64,000 bases of DNA from NCBI GenBank assembly GCA_041391725.1, contig JAWKNL010000004.1, forward strand, positions 248,001-312,000, read 5' to 3'. A model generated the notes under the pieces. That model ran no database searches and was not told the origin of the DNA. It worked only from the letters and a program-made list of their open reading frames with translations. Below, one piece after another: positions 8,726 to 17,981 of this stretch (position 1 is its first letter; each line of letters starts with the position of its first letter). The DNA is from JAGQVA01 sp041391725. GTDB taxonomy: Bacteria > Bacteroidota > Bacteroidia > J057. The position numbers and the translations under genes are program-made.

Positions 8726-11700
8726 GAAAATCCTCATACACCCATCCTTCCTGATTGGCACCAAACCGAATTTTGTACCAGGTTTTGCCATCAGTCATGC
8801 TTACATCGAGAATACTGACATATCCTTCGGTAAGGGTATTTCCGCTGAGGTTGGTGGCGACATAATATTTGCCGGAACTGGGTTGCTGACTCTGGAGAAA
8901 AAGAATTTTACCTTTGGGCAAAGGGTAGGATTCGCCGCTGGCGGTGTAAAGAATAGACTTTCTGTCAGTAACGAGGGTATTGCCGCCGGTTTCTGTTTCA
9001 CTTCCCACTACCAGCACCCGGTCTCCGTTGTCGAGCCGGTGTATCACTCTGCTATTATCGGCAGAGGGGAGATCCCGGATATTGACGTTGCTGCCTCTGA
9101 TCCGGGCGGTAAATGCATCCGTTGGCGCGGTGTCGCTTTGTATGGATGCCGGGTGGGAAAATTTTTGTCCGCAAACCCGCATATCAAGCACCCGGCCATC
9201 GGTATTTTTCATTTGTCCCTGATAACACCCCGAAGCCTGATTGTAGGTAAGCATGCAACTGGCAGACTGAATATTGCCGGTAAACTCGAAGATTTCGAGC
9301 TTGTTATCGGGGAGCACTGACCCCACGAGATTGTAAATCTGCCCGTCGTTTCGGTTGGGGTAGTAATAGGCGCCATTGATGCGGTTGTCTGCATCAGAAT
9401 TGAGTTGAAACCGTGCGTCGAGTTTGCCTACAGTTCCCGAAAAATTGGTCTGGGCAACCAGCGGCGCAGACAGATCGGCCACAGGGTTGGGTTCAACAGA
9501 AACAGTTTCGCTGCTACAGGGCCCTGCTCCGTTGAGAAATTCCTGTAACTGAGTTGGCGTAATATTTTGAAGCAATTGGATTTTGGAAGAATAGAGATAA
9601 CCTTCATTTCCATCGCAAACCCTCACTTTCCACCACGCACCGGTGACGCCCTGCTCTACCTGGAAAATATCATCAGATTTTATTACTGAGACAACCGAAT
9701 GATTGGTGCCCGGCCCTGACCGGAGGTTCATGCCCTGGAGATCACTGGTGATTTTTCCCAGCCAGACATTGGGGATAGGTGTTTCTTCTACACTCCGGTT
9801 GCTGGAATTCCCGAAGCTAAATCCGGGGAAGTTGTAAATCCCTCCGGTAAGCCCCGAAACATTGAGGAAGATAATCCCGGCCAGAAATAAAATCCCGGTT
9901 TTGATGGCTAGCTGCAACCGGTTGTGAGCCTGAAACATCTGGTACCATATCGGCGGAACAAAAAATACAACCATCGCGATCAGGTAAAACATCACATCTG
10001 CCAGGCCGCGCCCGGCAATGACTGTATCCATCTGGCTGCCTGCTTCATTCCATGCGTACGCTTCAAGTCCAAGTCTGATCAAACCCTGAAAAAGTAGCAG
10101 AAATGCAATGACCCGGCCTTTGGATTTTGCCTTTCCGCCTGATCTTGTAAAAAAGAAAAAGGCCATTGTCAGAATTGCCGAAATCCCAATCAGTTCGTAC
10201 AACCAGTTGGTGACAATCAGGAAAATGGGATACATAAACATGAAGGCCAGAAAAGAAAATCCTGTTCCTCCAGAGATAGACAGCATCCGCGGTGTATTGG
10301 GTTTGGTTGATCCCGCAAGTTCCAAATCTTTTCCTGCCCAGATTTTTGGAATCAATGCCAGCAGATACATTGCGGCAAAAACAAAAAACATCAGAGAAAA
10401 ACCACCTACGTCATCAAAGTTCTGCTCCGGGTTTTCTATATAATCGGCAAGGCGTACCTCTCTGAATATCTCTCCGATCAGCGGATACCCTGAATTTCCA
10501 GGAATGGCAAAAAGGCCGATTATCCCAAATACCGGGATCATCAGTGCCAGGGCTGCCAGCAGTTCTTTTATATGATGACCGAAATTCTGAAATAAGGCAC
10601 TGGATACAAACTTGCGTTTGATCTTATTTCTGTTTTCGGGGATAATGGCCTTATCCGCGATTTTGTGGTTTGTCTGGACGTATTGCAGAAATTGGTTAAA
10701 AACACCGGGAGCAAACTGGAAAAGCCGGGTTTTCTGCCGGACGGCCAGGGGTTTTTTATTTCCACCCTCATCCAGTTGGGCTTTAATGTTTTGCTGTTTG
10801 AGGAAGTTGGTGAGAGATTTCTGATAGGTATAAGTCGAAGTGTATTCGCGGTCTTTGTTGACTTTCACGCTGTTTAGCTGAATCTGCGTCTGGGTCTGTT
10901 CGGCAAAAACGCCAAAGAGAAATTCCCGCAAATCCAGTCCGACAAGGTCAGGTTTTTGTTTCAGGTGAAGGAAAAAGTCTTTTTCAATGGTCAGTTGTAA
11001 ATTTTTGTAATGCTCTGGATTCCTGGCAAAATAGAATGCCACGTCTTCCAGTTTCTCAATGGGCCGGTTTTCGAGATCCTTAAACGGCCTTTTGAGATTG
11101 ACCAGGTAAATGATCAGCACAATCTGGCGGAGGGCAGATTCGGTTTCGTTTTCAGCCAGAGAGATGACATTCTGAAAGGTGGTGATATAGTCTGCGAATG
11201 TATTTTTTTGCTCCGTTCCCAGCGAGTTTCTGGTGGAATCGAGGTAGTTGCGGATGACGGCTGCCTGTTCGCCGGCATTGGGTTCAAATTGCCTGAGGCT
11301 AAACTCCAGCATAAATATGGCCAGGCGCATATCGGCGACCGAAGATTTTTTCCAGCGGTTGTCCAGGTCTCCCAGAAATCTCACCACTTCCTGCCAGACA
11401 TTGGGATTGTCGTATATCCGGTAAGTCTGTCCTCCTGTTATAAGCGGCCTTTCAGGCTCAAAATACCGGCAGATGGCTTCTTTTACATAGGCTTTTCCCT
11501 GCTTTTTGTAAAAGGTGATCATTTGCTCAAACACACGCGCAACCTGAAGGTCATATCTGCTGGCAAACCAGTCGATCAGGGCATTAAAGCCAGAGTTTCG
11601 CACAATCAGGTCTTCATACCACTGGTCGGGAAAATTCTCGATGGTATAAATCAGTTCTTTCTGTGTGCGGATGGCCGGCATGCCTGGGTAGGCGATATTG

Positions 11701-13118
11701 ATCGGTTTGATCAGCGACTGGCCTTTATAGATGACCTCAACATGCTCGTTGCGAATCCACTTTTCTATCTCTTTTTCTCCCCACCTTGAATTGTGGTTGT
11801 AGAGCGTAAGTCCGCCGATGAGTTGATTGATTCGGTGAAACCGTGAGTCAAAGGGAAGGATTTCTTCCTGTGTATATTGTTTTTCCCGGATCAGCCTTGA
11901 TTTTTCTTTATCTACAACTGCGTGATTGTCATCGCGGGTAAAGTATTCGGGGTAAAGCAGGTGAACGAGCACCATTCCGAATGCATAATAATCGACCTTT
12001 TCGGAGATGATCCGGTTGGCCTGCTCGGGAGCCATATAGGCATTGGTGGCGATGACGGAGTCAAACTGTTGGGCAGCGCGGCTGGATTGTTCTTCGAAGG
12101 TTTTGGAAGATCCATAGTCGCCGATGACCAGATCGGTTTGGGCTTCGTCGAGGAAAAATATATTCTGCGGTTTCAGGTCGCAGTGATAGATTTTTTTGTT
12201 ATGCAGGGTGCGGATTCCCTTAAAAACTTCTGGGATGAGGTTGTTTTCGAGGAATTCTTTGGAATATTTTTTCTTAAAGTCTTTGACATCCAGCAGATTG
12301 CCGCCGCGGGCGAGGGCGCTGATCTCAAAGCAGTATTTTTGCTGGAATTTTTTGGCTCCGGTTCCAAAATCATACAGCTTCAGAATGTCGGGGTTATTGA
12401 TCGCCTGAATTCTGGAGAGCGATTCTGCATTCGGTTCTTCCGAAGCGTGTTTATGGGCTTTGTATAGTTTGAGTACGAAAGTAAAACTTTTGGAATCCTT
12501 TACTTCGTAAATAACTGCCTCACGGGAAGACTCAGAAATAATCCTGACAATATCATACGGCTGATTGTTGAGTACAATACGGTCGCCGACCGAGAGGTTG
12601 TGAGCCGAGGAAGCTGTCTTTTTGCCTATCTCTTCGAGATTTTCGGGGAGTATAAACTGAGACGGGGATCCATCGCCCGGCTTAAGAAATTCGGAGCGGG
12701 GCGAATCATCGGGTTGAATAAATTCTGAATGCGGCGTAGTTTCTGTCTGTACAAATTGGGACTGGGACTGGTCTTCTGGGCGGAGGAATTCGGAGTGCGG
12801 CTGATCCTGCGGCTGAATAAATTCAGAATGAGGATGATCTTCCGGTTGGATAAAGCTTGAGCTTTGATCCTCTTCGGGTTCCTGGCTGACAAAAGATGAG
12901 TTTTCGGTTACAAAAGAAGATGATTCATCCGGGGAAACAGGTTGTGGTTTTTTCTTTGGGATATATTTGGCCAGATCAAAATCTTCCGGAGCATATTGTA
13001 TAATTGCATCCGTCAGGTGATTGCGGGGACCACCGGCGAGCTCAGAAAGATTCAGATCCTTCGCAATTTTATCAAGGATTTCCCGTGGAAGATCGTCCAG
13101 CACAGACCAGTTAATCAT
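8715..13118 (-). CDS. Large membrane Ser/Thr protein kinase with SH3-like domains
   Basis: A 1467-residue protein. Residues 1-50 resemble a small helical SAP/Rho-N-type domain (weak). Residues 87-160 hold an 11-residue tandem repeat. A Hanks-type kinase domain lies at about 175-450: VLKLYK lysine, catalytic loop HCDLKPQNIF, DYG in place of DFG, and an APEQ motif, so it is probably active. A long unrecognised region follows, then several membrane segments (about 845-1085). The C-terminus carries bacterial SH3-like domains near 1125, 1345 and 1420-1467, presumably outside the cytoplasm. It converges on the PP2C/actin-like operon with an 11-base 3' overlap. Sensing of the cell wall or another envelope ligand by the SH3-like part is inferred. 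Confidence 0.9.
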   Translation of the reverse strand: MINWSVLDDLPREILDKIAKDLNLSELAGGPRNHLTDAIIQYAPEDFDLAKYIPKKKPQPVSPDESSSFVTENSSFVSQEPEEDQSSSFIQPEDHPHSEFIQPQDQPHSEFLRPEDQSQSQFVQTETTPHSEFIQPDDSPRSEFLKPGDGSPSQFILPENLEEIGKKTASSAHNLSVGDRIVLNNQPYDIVRIISESSREAVIYEVKDSKSFTFVLKLYKAHKHASEEPNAESLSRIQAINNPDILKLYDFGTGAKKFQQKYCFEISALARGGNLLDVKDFKKKYSKEFLENNLIPEVFKGIRTLHNKKIYHCDLKPQNIFFLDEAQTDLVIGDYGSSKTFEEQSSRAAQQFDSVIATNAYMAPEQANRIISEKVDYYAFGMVLVHLLYPEYFTRDDNHAVVDKEKSRLIREKQYTQEEILPFDSRFHRINQLIGGLTLYNHNSRWGEKEIEKWIRNEHVEVIYKGQSLIKPINIAYPGMPAIRTQKELIYTIENFPDQWYEDLIVRNSGFNALIDWFASRYDLQVARVFEQMITFYKKQGKAYVKEAICRYFEPERPLITGGQTYRIYDNPNVWQEVVRFLGDLDNRWKKSSVADMRLAIFMLEFSLRQFEPNAGEQAAVIRNYLDSTRNSLGTEQKNTFADYITTFQNVISLAENETESALRQIVLIIYLVNLKRPFKDLENRPIEKLEDVAFYFARNPEHYKNLQLTIEKDFFLHLKQKPDLVGLDLREFLFGVFAEQTQTQIQLNSVKVNKDREYTSTYTYQKSLTNFLKQQNIKAQLDEGGNKKPLAVRQKTRLFQFAPGVFNQFLQYVQTNHKIADKAIIPENRNKIKRKFVSSALFQNFGHHIKELLAALALMIPVFGIIGLFAIPGNSGYPLIGEIFREVRLADYIENPEQNFDDVGGFSLMFFVFAAMYLLALIPKIWAGKDLELAGSTKPNTPRMLSISGGTGFSFLAFMFMYPIFLIVTNWLYELIGISAILTMAFFFFTRSGGKAKSKGRVIAFLLLFQGLIRLGLEAYAWNEAGSQMDTVIAGRGLADVMFYLIAMVVFFVPPIWYQMFQAHNRLQLAIKTGILFLAGIIFLNVSGLTGGIYNFPGFSFGNSSNRSVEETPIPNVWLGKITSDLQGMNLRSGPGTNHSVVSVIKSDDIFQVEQGVTGAWWKVRVCDGNEGYLYSSKIQLLQNITPTQLQEFLNGAGPCSSETVSVEPNPVADLSAPLVAQTNFSGTVGKLDARFQLNSDADNRINGAYYYPNRNDGQIYNLVGSVLPDNKLEIFEFTGNIQSASCMLTYNQASGCYQGQMKNTDGRVLDMRVCGQKFSHPASIQSDTAPTDAFTARIRGSNVNIRDLPSADNSRVIHRLDNGDRVLVVGSETETGGNTLVTDRKSILYTASGESYPLPKGKILFLQSQQPSSGKYYVATNLSGNTLTEGYVSILDVSMTDGKTWYKIRFGANQEGWVYEDFLRK
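12639..12860 (-). repeat. 33-bp coding tandem repeat in the kinase N-terminus
   Basis: Between the N-terminal helical domain and the kinase domain the protein has almost seven copies of an 11-residue unit of the form S-E-F-I-Q-P-x-D-x-P-H (residues 87-160). Copies differ at about half the positions, so the array is old rather than a fresh slippage product. The unit is acidic, proline-rich and has a regular Ser-x-Phe, which suggests a disordered segment with repeated docking or phosphorylation sites. Confidence 0.85.
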
Positions 13119-13246
13119 AAATGGAAGCTATGGTTAATAGATGCTTTATCTTGACAGAAATAAAGTTACTATTTTCCCCGCAAATAACCTGTCATTATTC
13201 CGAATATATACTTAAAGATGTCTGGTTTCGGTAAAGGTTGGAGAAT

Positions 13247-14326
13247 TTACCGCCCTTTTTCAGGCATAAGTATCTTTAGTGCATTGTCGTAATAAAATTT
13301 CCGAAGCACACTGTCCGGAAGTTCGAGCCCATGGGTTTCGACCGGAAATGAAATCATCGGACTGTCATAGGTCATGGGGCCTTTTCCACTGAAAAACTGC
13401 CAGTCGAGGGTGAGGATTTTGTCAAAATAATCCATTTCGTTTTTCTGTTCCTCCGCACTGCGTGTGTCCTGCGGCTCACTGGTTCCCAGGTCTGTTCCAT
13501 ATAATATGCGATCCTGATACCGGATATAAAAATTGTGCATCTTGTCGTAGTCCTGTCGGGTAAGGTCGCCCACTCTGGCAGCAGTTTCTACATACAGATT
13601 GGGAAATTCCTCCAGCCGTGCGGCTACCATATCGACATCGTGGGACATGCTGCCCATATGTGCGCCCACAATGGTCAGACGCGGGTTTTTTCGTATCCAG
13701 TTGTCTCTGGCAGCGATGATTTCCTCATAACGGGGAATCTCGGGATGAAGATAGGCGTGGTACTGCGGGTGATCGCGAAAGTAGTTGTAATGCGGATTTC
13801 CTTCCTCCAGTTCTCTCCATGCCTGAAGGGGTTCGCCGATATGGGCAATAACCGGAATTCCTTCATCTGCCAGAAAATCCCAGACTGGCTGTAACCGGGG
13901 GTCGTCGATCTGAATATATTTTCCAGATGCATCTTTGGTCACCATTCCAAAATTTTTCCACACCTTCACCATCTTCGCACCAGCTTCGATATGGGCGCGA
14001 ATCATACTGATTTTCTTTTCGGCATAAGCGGGGTCATCAATGCCGGTTCCGTCAAATCCGCTGCACAGAAAAAATCTGTCGGGAAAGGCTTGTCGATGTG
14101 CTTTCATCGCTTCCCACCGGCTATTGTCTTTTGCCGAATCGCCCAGTGCCACGAGAATAAGTACCGCCTGCATATTCCATTTTTGGAGCAGCGCAGGGAG
14201 CGAATCGCGTGAATAGTTGTAATGAGCGTGAAAATCAATCCGTTGGAAAACGGGTGAATCTTTTTCCGGCCCGCTATGGCAGGCCAGCAGGATCGCTGTA
14301 ATGAGGAGTAAGGATACGTTTTTCAT
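13247..14326 (-). CDS. Amidohydrolase-family lipoprotein
   Basis: A 359-residue protein with a lipoprotein signal peptide (lipobox LLAC, about residues 13-16). The mature part has the TIM-barrel metal-hydrolase layout of the amidohydrolase-2 family: the metal-binding HxH in DFHAHYNY, VIAHIGEP, VGAHMG and YGTDLG near the C-terminus. It should act as an exported metal-dependent hydrolase or decarboxylase; the substrate is not evident. The gene begins 128 bases beyond the kinase start, with both on the minus strand, and ends the run CDF transporter - amidohydrolase, only 4 bases after the CDF stop, so those two are probably co-transcribed. Confidence 0.88.
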   Translation of the reverse strand: MKNVSLLLITAILLACHSGPEKDSPVFQRIDFHAHYNYSRDSLPALLQKWNMQAVLILVALGDSAKDNSRWEAMKAHRQAFPDRFFLCSGFDGTGIDDPAYAEKKISMIRAHIEAGAKMVKVWKNFGMVTKDASGKYIQIDDPRLQPVWDFLADEGIPVIAHIGEPLQAWRELEEGNPHYNYFRDHPQYHAYLHPEIPRYEEIIAARDNWIRKNPRLTIVGAHMGSMSHDVDMVAARLEEFPNLYVETAARVGDLTRQDYDKMHNFYIRYQDRILYGTDLGTSEPQDTRSAEEQKNEMDYFDKILTLDWQFFSGKGPMTYDSPMISFPVETHGLELPDSVLRKFYYDNALKILMPEKGR

Positions 14327-14330
14327 CTGT

Positions 14331-15206
14331 TCAGGGGTTTTCCTTAAAGGGTTCTACGTGAACGATAATATCGGCAATTTCAGGCATTTTGCTGCGAATC
14401 GTATCTTTCAGGTTGTGGGCAATGGAATGACCTTCTCTTACGGTGATGTTGCCATCCACCACCAGGTGAAGATCGACGTAAAAAGTGAGTCCTGCTTTCC
14501 GGATAAAACATTTCTCCGTATCTACCACGCCCGGAACCTCATGCGAAATGCTGCGGATTTGGGTTACCATTTCGTCATACTGGTGCTCGTCCATCATCTC
14601 CCCTAATGCCGGGCGAAAGATAAGGTAGGCATTGTACAGGATGATAGCTGAGGTGAATAATGCCGCCCAGTCGTCGGCAGTTTCGTAGCCATCTCCTCCG
14701 AAAAGCGCAATTGAAATGCCGATCATCGCGGCAAGGGAGGTGATGGCGTCGCTGCGGTGATGCCATGCATCGGCTTCCAGAACCGTGCTGTTGGTCTCTT
14801 TTCCCTTTCTGGACACCAGCCGGTAGGCGATTTCCTTGGAGATCACAATTCCCAGCAAAAAATACAGGGTATAAGCTTCCGGAATTTTGTGCGGAGTGCG
14901 TATATGTGTAATGCTCTGTACCGCAATCAAAATAGCCGAAAATACCAGAAATGCACACACCAGAAAGGTGGCGATGGGTTCTGCTTTTCCATGACCATAA
15001 GGATGATTTTCATCGGCAGGTTTTGCTGCGATTTTCAGTCCCATATATACTATGACCGAGGAGAATATATCGGTGCTTGATTCGATGGCATCCGCCATGA
15101 GTGCGTAGGAATGCCCGAAGTATCCTACCACCCATTTTCCTGCTGCCATGAAGAAGTTGAGCAGAAGGCTGAATATGCTTGTTTTTATTGCACTCTGAAC
15201 ACTCAT
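14331..15206 (-). CDS. Cation diffusion facilitator metal exporter
   Basis: A 291-residue CDF-family transporter that exports divalent metal (Zn, Fe, Co or Mn) in exchange for protons. Membrane segments occupy about residues 10-205, followed by the cytoplasmic CDF C-terminal domain. Metal-site residues are visible as DAIESSTD (D-x6-D segment) and DAWHHRSDA (HxxxD), along with the family motif HPYGHGKAE. I chose ATG 15206 because it overlaps the stop of the upstream hydrolase in ATGA fashion; a GTG at 15221 is possible. The metal specificity cannot be read from sequence. Confidence 0.92.
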   Translation of the reverse strand: MSVQSAIKTSIFSLLLNFFMAAGKWVVGYFGHSYALMADAIESSTDIFSSVIVYMGLKIAAKPADENHPYGHGKAEPIATFLVCAFLVFSAILIAVQSITHIRTPHKIPEAYTLYFLLGIVISKEIAYRLVSRKGKETNSTVLEADAWHHRSDAITSLAAMIGISIALFGGDGYETADDWAALFTSAIILYNAYLIFRPALGEMMDEHQYDEMVTQIRSISHEVPGVVDTEKCFIRKAGLTFYVDLHLVVDGNITVREGHSIAHNLKDTIRSKMPEIADIIVHVEPFKENP

Positions 15207-16489
15207 CCGTTCTTCAGCCACCTGTCAAACCAATCAAATGCTTCTGTCTGCATTTCCGTATCAAACTTATGCGGCCCCGGGTAATAGGAGCATTTGTAAC
15301 GGTCGGCAGCGCCTGCTTTCTGAAATACTTCTGCAATCATCGCATCGGCACGTTTCATTTCGGGAAGGGTATAAAGAAAATCATCTTCATCATTGAGCAC
15401 CATCGTTGCCAGCGGAGCCCTGAGGGCAAATACCTCAGGAAAATCCAACTGTGGCGCCAACAGCGGGATATAGGTCATCCATGTGTGGGTAAAGGATTTG
15501 TTGAGCAGAAAGTCGCGCCAGGTGGACATAAACCCTACACATACGGCACATTTGATGCGCGGGTCCATACCGCCTGCAAGCGCTGTGCGCAGTCCGCCGC
15601 CCGAAAGCCCGCCGCAACCGATGCGGTCGGTGTCCACATCTTCCCGGGCACACAGCACGTCGAGTGCGCGCTGGTCTTCTGCCAGAAACACCCCGGGCCA
15701 GGTGGTACCTGCGCAAAATAGCGACTTGGCCATGATGTGCTCGTGTTCTCCTGCCCAGCGGTTGTAAGCTTCTATATTGCGTGAATCTTCCGGATTGTCA
15801 TCGCTGAGTCCGTTGCGGTTGTATTCGGGCACATCGGCGAGCAATACACGCCTGCTGGCAAAGGTGAAAGCATCAGCGACGAGCACGACATATCCTCTTT
15901 TGGCAATTTCATTGGCCCACGCTTTCCCGCTGTAATACTCCTGCTGATGGGTTACCATATCAGGGTGCTGACTGTCAGTGGTGCGGGTGATTTTGCGTTT
16001 GCCAAAATATTTGTTGCCTCCATGATCGTGGAAAGCCAGAATCGCCGGAAGTTTGCCGGTAGCGCCTGCTGGCTTGAGTACAATCGCTTCGGTCGGGTTG
16101 CCATAGGGCAGTTGCCAGGAGATTTCTTCGACCTGCAATCCGTCGTAGGTATAAGTTTTGTGCACAGTTACCTCCGGTACGCCGCCCGTGTAGGGACTGG
16201 CGAGTTTTTCGGCCACCTTTGCCCGTGCAGATTTTCTCCACTTGTCGATGTTGGTGAATTTTTTCTGACGAAAGGACCACGAGGGGATGTTGTCGCCCAC
16301 AAGCGAGGTTGCCCAGGGGCCATAAGCGCCAATAAGGTTTTGTTCAGTCTTTGCAGATACCATAGCGGAAAGGGATAAAGGTGATTCGGTCGAAGCAGAA
16401 GCCCATACCGGGGGAAAGAAACTAAGGCTTGCCGCCGCAGCAGAACTGAGTTGAACAAACTTGCGGCGGCTGATGGGGTGTCTTTCCAT
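15203..16489 (-). CDS. Tat-exported alpha/beta hydrolase (dienelactone-hydrolase type)
   Basis: A 428-residue protein starting at ATG 16489. The N-terminus has a twin-arginine signal (SRRKFVQLSSAAAAS). The rest is an alpha/beta hydrolase: oxyanion region FHDHGG, nucleophile elbow GLSGGG, acid in LNDEDDFLY and catalytic His in GPHKFD near the C-terminus. Exported hydrolases of this kind are often carbohydrate esterases, but the substrate is unknown. The reading frame is open upstream to 17005, overlapping the divergent serine hydrolase, and that extension is rejected because it would precede the Tat signal. The stop overlaps the CDF start. Confidence 0.9.
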   Translation of the reverse strand: MERHPISRRKFVQLSSAAAASLSFFPPVWASASTESPLSLSAMVSAKTEQNLIGAYGPWATSLVGDNIPSWSFRQKKFTNIDKWRKSARAKVAEKLASPYTGGVPEVTVHKTYTYDGLQVEEISWQLPYGNPTEAIVLKPAGATGKLPAILAFHDHGGNKYFGKRKITRTTDSQHPDMVTHQQEYYSGKAWANEIAKRGYVVLVADAFTFASRRVLLADVPEYNRNGLSDDNPEDSRNIEAYNRWAGEHEHIMAKSLFCAGTTWPGVFLAEDQRALDVLCAREDVDTDRIGCGGLSGGGLRTALAGGMDPRIKCAVCVGFMSTWRDFLLNKSFTHTWMTYIPLLAPQLDFPEVFALRAPLATMVLNDEDDFLYTLPEMKRADAMIAEVFQKAGAADRYKCSYYPGPHKFDTEMQTEAFDWFDRWLKNG

Positions 16490-16568
16490 AATTTGTGAGG
16501 TTTGTTTTCGTAAAATGTCGGGTTTTTTCGTGGAAGTTCTAAATTTACACCTGTCATAATTTTCTGCA

Positions 16569-17981
16569 ATGAATTCCCGCAAAAAAATCCTGCTGTCTGT
16601 ATTGTTATCTTTGTTGCTGAGCCTGGTTGCTGCCGGAGTATGGGTGGCCGGTAATATGCTTCCTGTTGCCACCGGTTTTGCCGCCAAATGTATGTGTTCC
16701 TGTGTTTTTGTGGCAGGAAGATCGCCCGCCTCTGTTGAGAATCTGGAACTCGACCGGGCGATTGTCAAATGGGTTTCGGTAAAAGTCGATACCGCCAGCC
16801 AAAAGACTGTAGCTTCCCTTTTGGGTGTGGCGCGGCAGACGGCTATATTCCGCCAGGGTCTGGGTTGTACGCTTGTGGAAGGAATAAGTGAAGATTCGCT
16901 GCGCAGGCAGTTGTTTGCCAACCCCCGGGAAAAAATGCCCCGAACCGACACGCTGTACTGGCCCACGGGTGACCGCGATACACTTCCTTTTCCGGCGAAT
17001 GTCAACCTGCCAAAACTGGAAGCTGCGGTAAATCAGGCATTCGAAGAGAATCACCCTGCCGGCAAAAAAAATACACAAGCGGTTGTCGTTGTGTATAAAG
17101 GGAAGATTGTCGGTGAAAAATATGCTGAAGGAATGGATCAGCACACGCCGCAGATGGGCTGGTCGATGACCAAAAGTGTTACCAATGCCATGCTGGGAAC
17201 CCTGGCGCAGGAAAGCCGGGTTTCTGTGATCCAGCCTGTATATTCGCCTGAGTGGGGAATGGGAGATACGCGTGCAAATCTGAAGCTCGACCATCTGCTG
17301 CGGATGAGTAGCGGACTGAAGTTTAACGAAATGTACGGCTCATCCACCGATGTTACCCGCATGCTGTTTATGACCGGAAATACCGGGGCTTATGCGGCGT
17401 CCATGCCTCAGGTTTATCCTGCCGACTCGGTGTGGAGTTATTCCAGCGGCACGACCAACATTATCAGCCGGTACATCCGCTTTTTGTATCAGGATTACAA
17501 TTCCTACCTGCGGCTGCCATATGAAAGCCTGTTTGCCCGCATAGGTATGTCTTCTGCCGTGATGGAAGTCGATGCTTCGGGTACGTATGTGGGTTCATCC
17601 TTTTGTTATGCCACGGCAAGAGACTGGGCGAGATTCGGATTGTTGTACCTCAACAGCGGCACCTGGGAGGGCGAAACTATCATTCCTGAAGGGTGGGTCG
17701 AATACAGCTACCGGCGTACGCCTTCTGATCCATATGGCCGCTACGCTGCGCATTTCTGGACGAATGCTACGCGGGCGGTGCCCGATGACGTAGGGTACCA
17801 TTATTGGCCCGATCTGCCGGAAGACTTGTATTATGCTTCCGGCTTTGACGGGCAATATGTCGTGATTATTCCTTCGCGAGAAGTGGTGATCGTAAGGCTG
17901 GGCACAACGGTCAACCGGGATGCGTTTAATATCGGAGATTTGGCCTCAGGGGTGCTGGGGGCTATTCAATCTGAATATTAA
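16569..17981 (+). CDS. Beta-lactamase-fold serine hydrolase, exported
   Basis: A 470-residue protein with an N-terminal hydrophobic signal/anchor (about residues 5-25). The class C beta-lactamase / penicillin-binding-protein fold is marked by SMTK (SxxK, near residue 198), the YSSG motif in place of YxN, and a C-terminal FDGQYVVI strand. Members cleave small peptides or esters, or modify cell wall; the substrate here is not evident. It is divergent from the Tat-exported hydrolase with 79 bases between the starts, which must hold both promoters. Its 3' end overlaps the convergent EcsC-family gene by 20 bases. Confidence 0.9.
   Translation: MNSRKKILLSVLLSLLLSLVAAGVWVAGNMLPVATGFAAKCMCSCVFVAGRSPASVENLELDRAIVKWVSVKVDTASQKTVASLLGVARQTAIFRQGLGCTLVEGISEDSLRRQLFANPREKMPRTDTLYWPTGDRDTLPFPANVNLPKLEAAVNQAFEENHPAGKKNTQAVVVVYKGKIVGEKYAEGMDQHTPQMGWSMTKSVTNAMLGTLAQESRVSVIQPVYSPEWGMGDTRANLKLDHLLRMSSGLKFNEMYGSSTDVTRMLFMTGNTGAYAASMPQVYPADSVWSYSSGTTNIISRYIRFLYQDYNSYLRLPYESLFARIGMSSAVMEVDASGTYVGSSFCYATARDWARFGLLYLNSGTWEGETIIPEGWVEYSYRRTPSDPYGRYAAHFWTNATRAVPDDVGYHYWPDLPEDLYYASGFDGQYVVIIPSREVVIVRLGTTVNRDAFNIGDLASGVLGAIQSEY

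Noticed and set aside
16490..17005. N-terminal extension of the Tat-exported hydrolase
   Set aside because: It would place 172 residues before a clear twin-arginine signal and lies antisense to the serine hydrolase.
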